Source: Streptacidiphilus jiangxiensis (GTDB taxonomy: Bacteria > Actinomycetota > Actinomycetes > Streptomycetales > Streptomycetaceae). Taken from it: DNA of 49,664 nucleotides. The position numbers and the translations under genes were made by a program. Positions 48,429 to 49,664 of this stretch are shown piece after piece. The notes below the pieces were generated by a model. The model searched no databases. It had not been told where the DNA came from and saw nothing but the letters and a program-made list of their open reading frames with translations. Every line of letters starts with the position of its first letter. Positions within the stretch are counted from its first letter, which is position 1. The stretch lies in the NCBI RefSeq assembly GCF_900109465.1, contig NZ_FOAZ01000039.1, positions 1 to 49,664 on the forward strand. The letters are read 5' to 3'.

Positions 48429-48941
48429 ATGACACCACAGGAGTTCGACGCGTTCTATGCGGCGTCCTTCTCCCGCCTGACCGGGCAGCTCTACGCGATG
48501 ACCGGCGACTGGTCCGAGGCGCAGGACGTGGTCCAGGAAGCCTTCGTCCGCGCGTGGGACCGAAGGCGGGCCCTCAGCCTGGACGAGGCACCGGAGGCGT
48601 GGATCCGCACCACGGCCCGACGGCTGGCGGTGTCCCGCTGGCGACGCCTGGCCCGCGGCCTGCACCTGGCCGGACGTCACCATCGCCACGAGCCACCCGC
48701 CGTCGAGCCGCCCGGCGAAGAACACCTCGTGCTCGTCGCCGCGTTGCGTGACCTGCCCGAGGCGCAGCGCAGCGCCGTCGTCCTGCACCACATGTGCGAC
48801 CTCTCGATCGAGCAGGTCGCCGCCGAGACCGGCGCCGGTCTCAGCGCCGTCAAGAGCCGTCTCGCCCGTGGCCGGGCCGCTCTCGCGGCCCAGCTCGGCG
48901 ACCAGCACCCGACCAGCGAGGAAGGACAACTCCGTGTCTGA
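48429..48941 (+). CDS. ECF sigma factor, SigE-like of actinomycetes
   Basis: 170 residues from ATG 48429 (AGAAGAGAG upstream). Region 2 is FDAFYAASFSRLTGQLYAMT then GDWSEAQDVVQEAFVRAWDR, with IRTTARRLAVSRWRR at its end; region 4 is LRDLPEAQRSAVVLHHMCDL then SIEQVAAETGAGLSAVKSRL. This is a minimal two-domain ECF factor that guides RNA polymerase to stress-type promoters. Its end overlaps the next gene by eight bases, the usual coupling to an anti-sigma factor, and that gene encodes a membrane protein of suitable layout. It may recognise its own promoter, but no clear AAC/CGT-type pair was fixed. Confidence 0.93.
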   Translation: MTPQEFDAFYAASFSRLTGQLYAMTGDWSEAQDVVQEAFVRAWDRRRALSLDEAPEAWIRTTARRLAVSRWRRLARGLHLAGRHHRHEPPAVEPPGEEHLVLVAALRDLPEAQRSAVVLHHMCDLSIEQVAAETGAGLSAVKSRLARGRAALAAQLGDQHPTSEEGQLRV

Positions 48942-49664
48942 TCCGATCCATGACACCCTGGGCGACCGGTTGCGGCTGCTGGGCGCGCAGACGCCCGCAC
49001 CGACCCTGCCCGCTGCGGAGGTCCGCCGCCGCGCCGACCGGCGCCGCCGACGCCGGTACGCCCTCGGCGCGACCGCGGCCGTCACCGCGGCGGCTGCGGT
49101 GGCGCTGTGCCTGGCCCTCCCGTCGGTGCTGCACCCGGTGCGAGGGCAACAGGCGCCGGCCGCTCCGGACGCCTCTACCGTGTCGGCGTCCCCCCATCCT
49201 CGACCGGCGGGCGCGTACACCGTCACCAGTACGGAGTCGACGCCGATCGGTGCGGGGGCGGTGGCCGAGATCCTGGCCTCGTGCCTGGGCTCGGACGCGT
49301 CGCAGTACCACCCGGTGCTCGCGGTCCGCGCACCGGTCGCCGGGCAGGACGAGGACGGTGTGGTCGTCGCGCTCAACTCCGCGAACCAGTACGTGCAGTG
49401 CGAGACCAAGGGCCGCAAGGGCACCAGCCAGGACTCTCCCGCGACCTTCATCAACGACCGCCTCTGGGGCACCGGTCACCTGATCGAGTACTTCGACTCC
49501 ACCGGCGAACCGGCCACCGGCGGCCAGTACCTCACGCTGGGCGCCGGGCACTACGCGCCCGGCGTCGCCAAGGTCACCATCAGCTTCGGCACCGACCCGA
49601 CGCAGTACCCGGCCGCCATGGCGGGCGGCGCGTTCGCCTACACCATCGCCCTGTCCAGCGGCAC
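48934..49664 (+). CDS. Membrane anti-sigma-like protein; 3' end outside window
   Basis: GTG 48934 lies within the sigma gene, preceded by GAGGAAGGACAACTCC; 243 codons are visible. The N-terminal 45 residues (LGDRLRLLGAQTPAPTLPAA, then EVRRRADRRRRRRYA) are cytoplasmic, followed by one membrane helix (LGATAAVTAAAAVALCLALP) and a short linker. The exterior domain starts at TSTESTPIGAGAVAEIL and is nearly identical to that of the secreted protein at 47309. There is no HxxxCxxC zinc motif, so it is not a ZAS-type anti-sigma factor; the role as sigma partner rests on gene overlap and topology. The C-terminal tail is not in view. Confidence 0.8.
   Translation, partial: MSDPIHDTLGDRLRLLGAQTPAPTLPAAEVRRRADRRRRRRYALGATAAVTAAAAVALCLALPSVLHPVRGQQAPAAPDASTVSASPHPRPAGAYTVTSTESTPIGAGAVAEILASCLGSDASQYHPVLAVRAPVAGQDEDGVVVALNSANQYVQCETKGRKGTSQDSPATFINDRLWGTGHLIEYFDSTGEPATGGQYLTLGAGHYAPGVAKVTISFGTDPTQYPAAMAGGAFAYTIALSSG
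49267..49664 (+). repeat. Inverted repeat, copy B (in the anti-sigma-like gene)
   Basis: Counterpart of 47412-47809, cut by the window edge. The 42 bp just upstream (49225-49266) are also homologous to the other gene but differ at 12 positions, so the near-identity starts abruptly. Confidence 0.9.

Noticed and set aside
1..49664. Antibiotic biosynthetic gene cluster
   Set aside because: Regulators of the SARP and TetR types, NTF2-like and ABM-like proteins are present but scattered; no polyketide, peptide or terpene synthase gene is found.

Overview
The window is very GC-rich with G/C-ending codons, frequent GTG starts, short operons and many regulators, secreted proteins and 'DUF' families typical of filamentous actinomycetes. 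It reads as a chromosomal accessory region of a Streptomycetaceae member (Streptomyces, Kitasatospora or Streptacidiphilus); the genus is inference. I saw no rRNA, tRNA, CRISPR array, replication origin or phage module.

Layout. 1-2.6 kb: two secreted peptidases of acid-active families (S53 sedolisin, cut by the left edge, and G1 glutamic peptidase) closed by a 16-bp-stem terminator. 2.7-4.8 kb: AraC regulator, NTF2-like protein, TetR regulator. 5.0-9.2 kb: a probable catabolic operon of an Fe(II)/2-oxoglutarate dioxygenase, an MFS transporter and an aldehyde dehydrogenase. 9.3-15.1 kb: an AfsR-type regulator and a Tat-exported DUF4185 protein, both apparently frameshifted, then a CHAP amidase. 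15.3-20.3 kb: M55 peptidase, a TetR regulator with its palindromic operator and a glycosidase-like partner, an Imm32-like protein, a MerR regulator facing an NTF2-like gene, and a lipoprotein. 20.6-26.1 kb: a signalling block with a response-regulator relic, an intact histidine kinase and two SpoIIE-type phosphatases. 26.2-32.7 kb: small membrane and hypothetical proteins, DinB, DUF3099, and a frameshifted IS630-family element beside a gene lacking its 5' end. 32.8-39.7 kb: aldo/keto reductase, GNAT, a divergent MmyB-type regulator/SDR pair, DUF2127, a NAGPA-type phosphodiester glycosidase and a membrane protein. 40.1-41.9 kb: two overlapping genes for HTH-membrane-exterior proteins. 42.1-45.3 kb: small secreted, membrane and cytoplasmic proteins. 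45.4-49.7 kb: a penicillin-binding protein with a glycosyltransferase domain but an apparently dead transpeptidase domain, then a sigma-factor locus.

The most striking region is the right end. An ECF sigma factor gene and its overlapping membrane anti-sigma-like gene stand divergently from a gene for a secreted protein. The exterior domain of the anti-sigma-like protein and the C-terminal domain of the secreted protein are encoded by inverted copies, about 398 bp each, that differ at about six positions by eye, while the homologous 42 bp just before them differ at twelve. This looks like recent gene conversion between paralogues. It suggests a secreted mimic of a sensor domain, and an inverted repeat that could exchange the N-termini of the two proteins by recombination without changing frame.

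Three genes (AfsR-type regulator, DUF4185 protein, transposase) each become continuous if one base is restored next to a GCCCGG string, so assembly error must be excluded before they are called pseudogenes.
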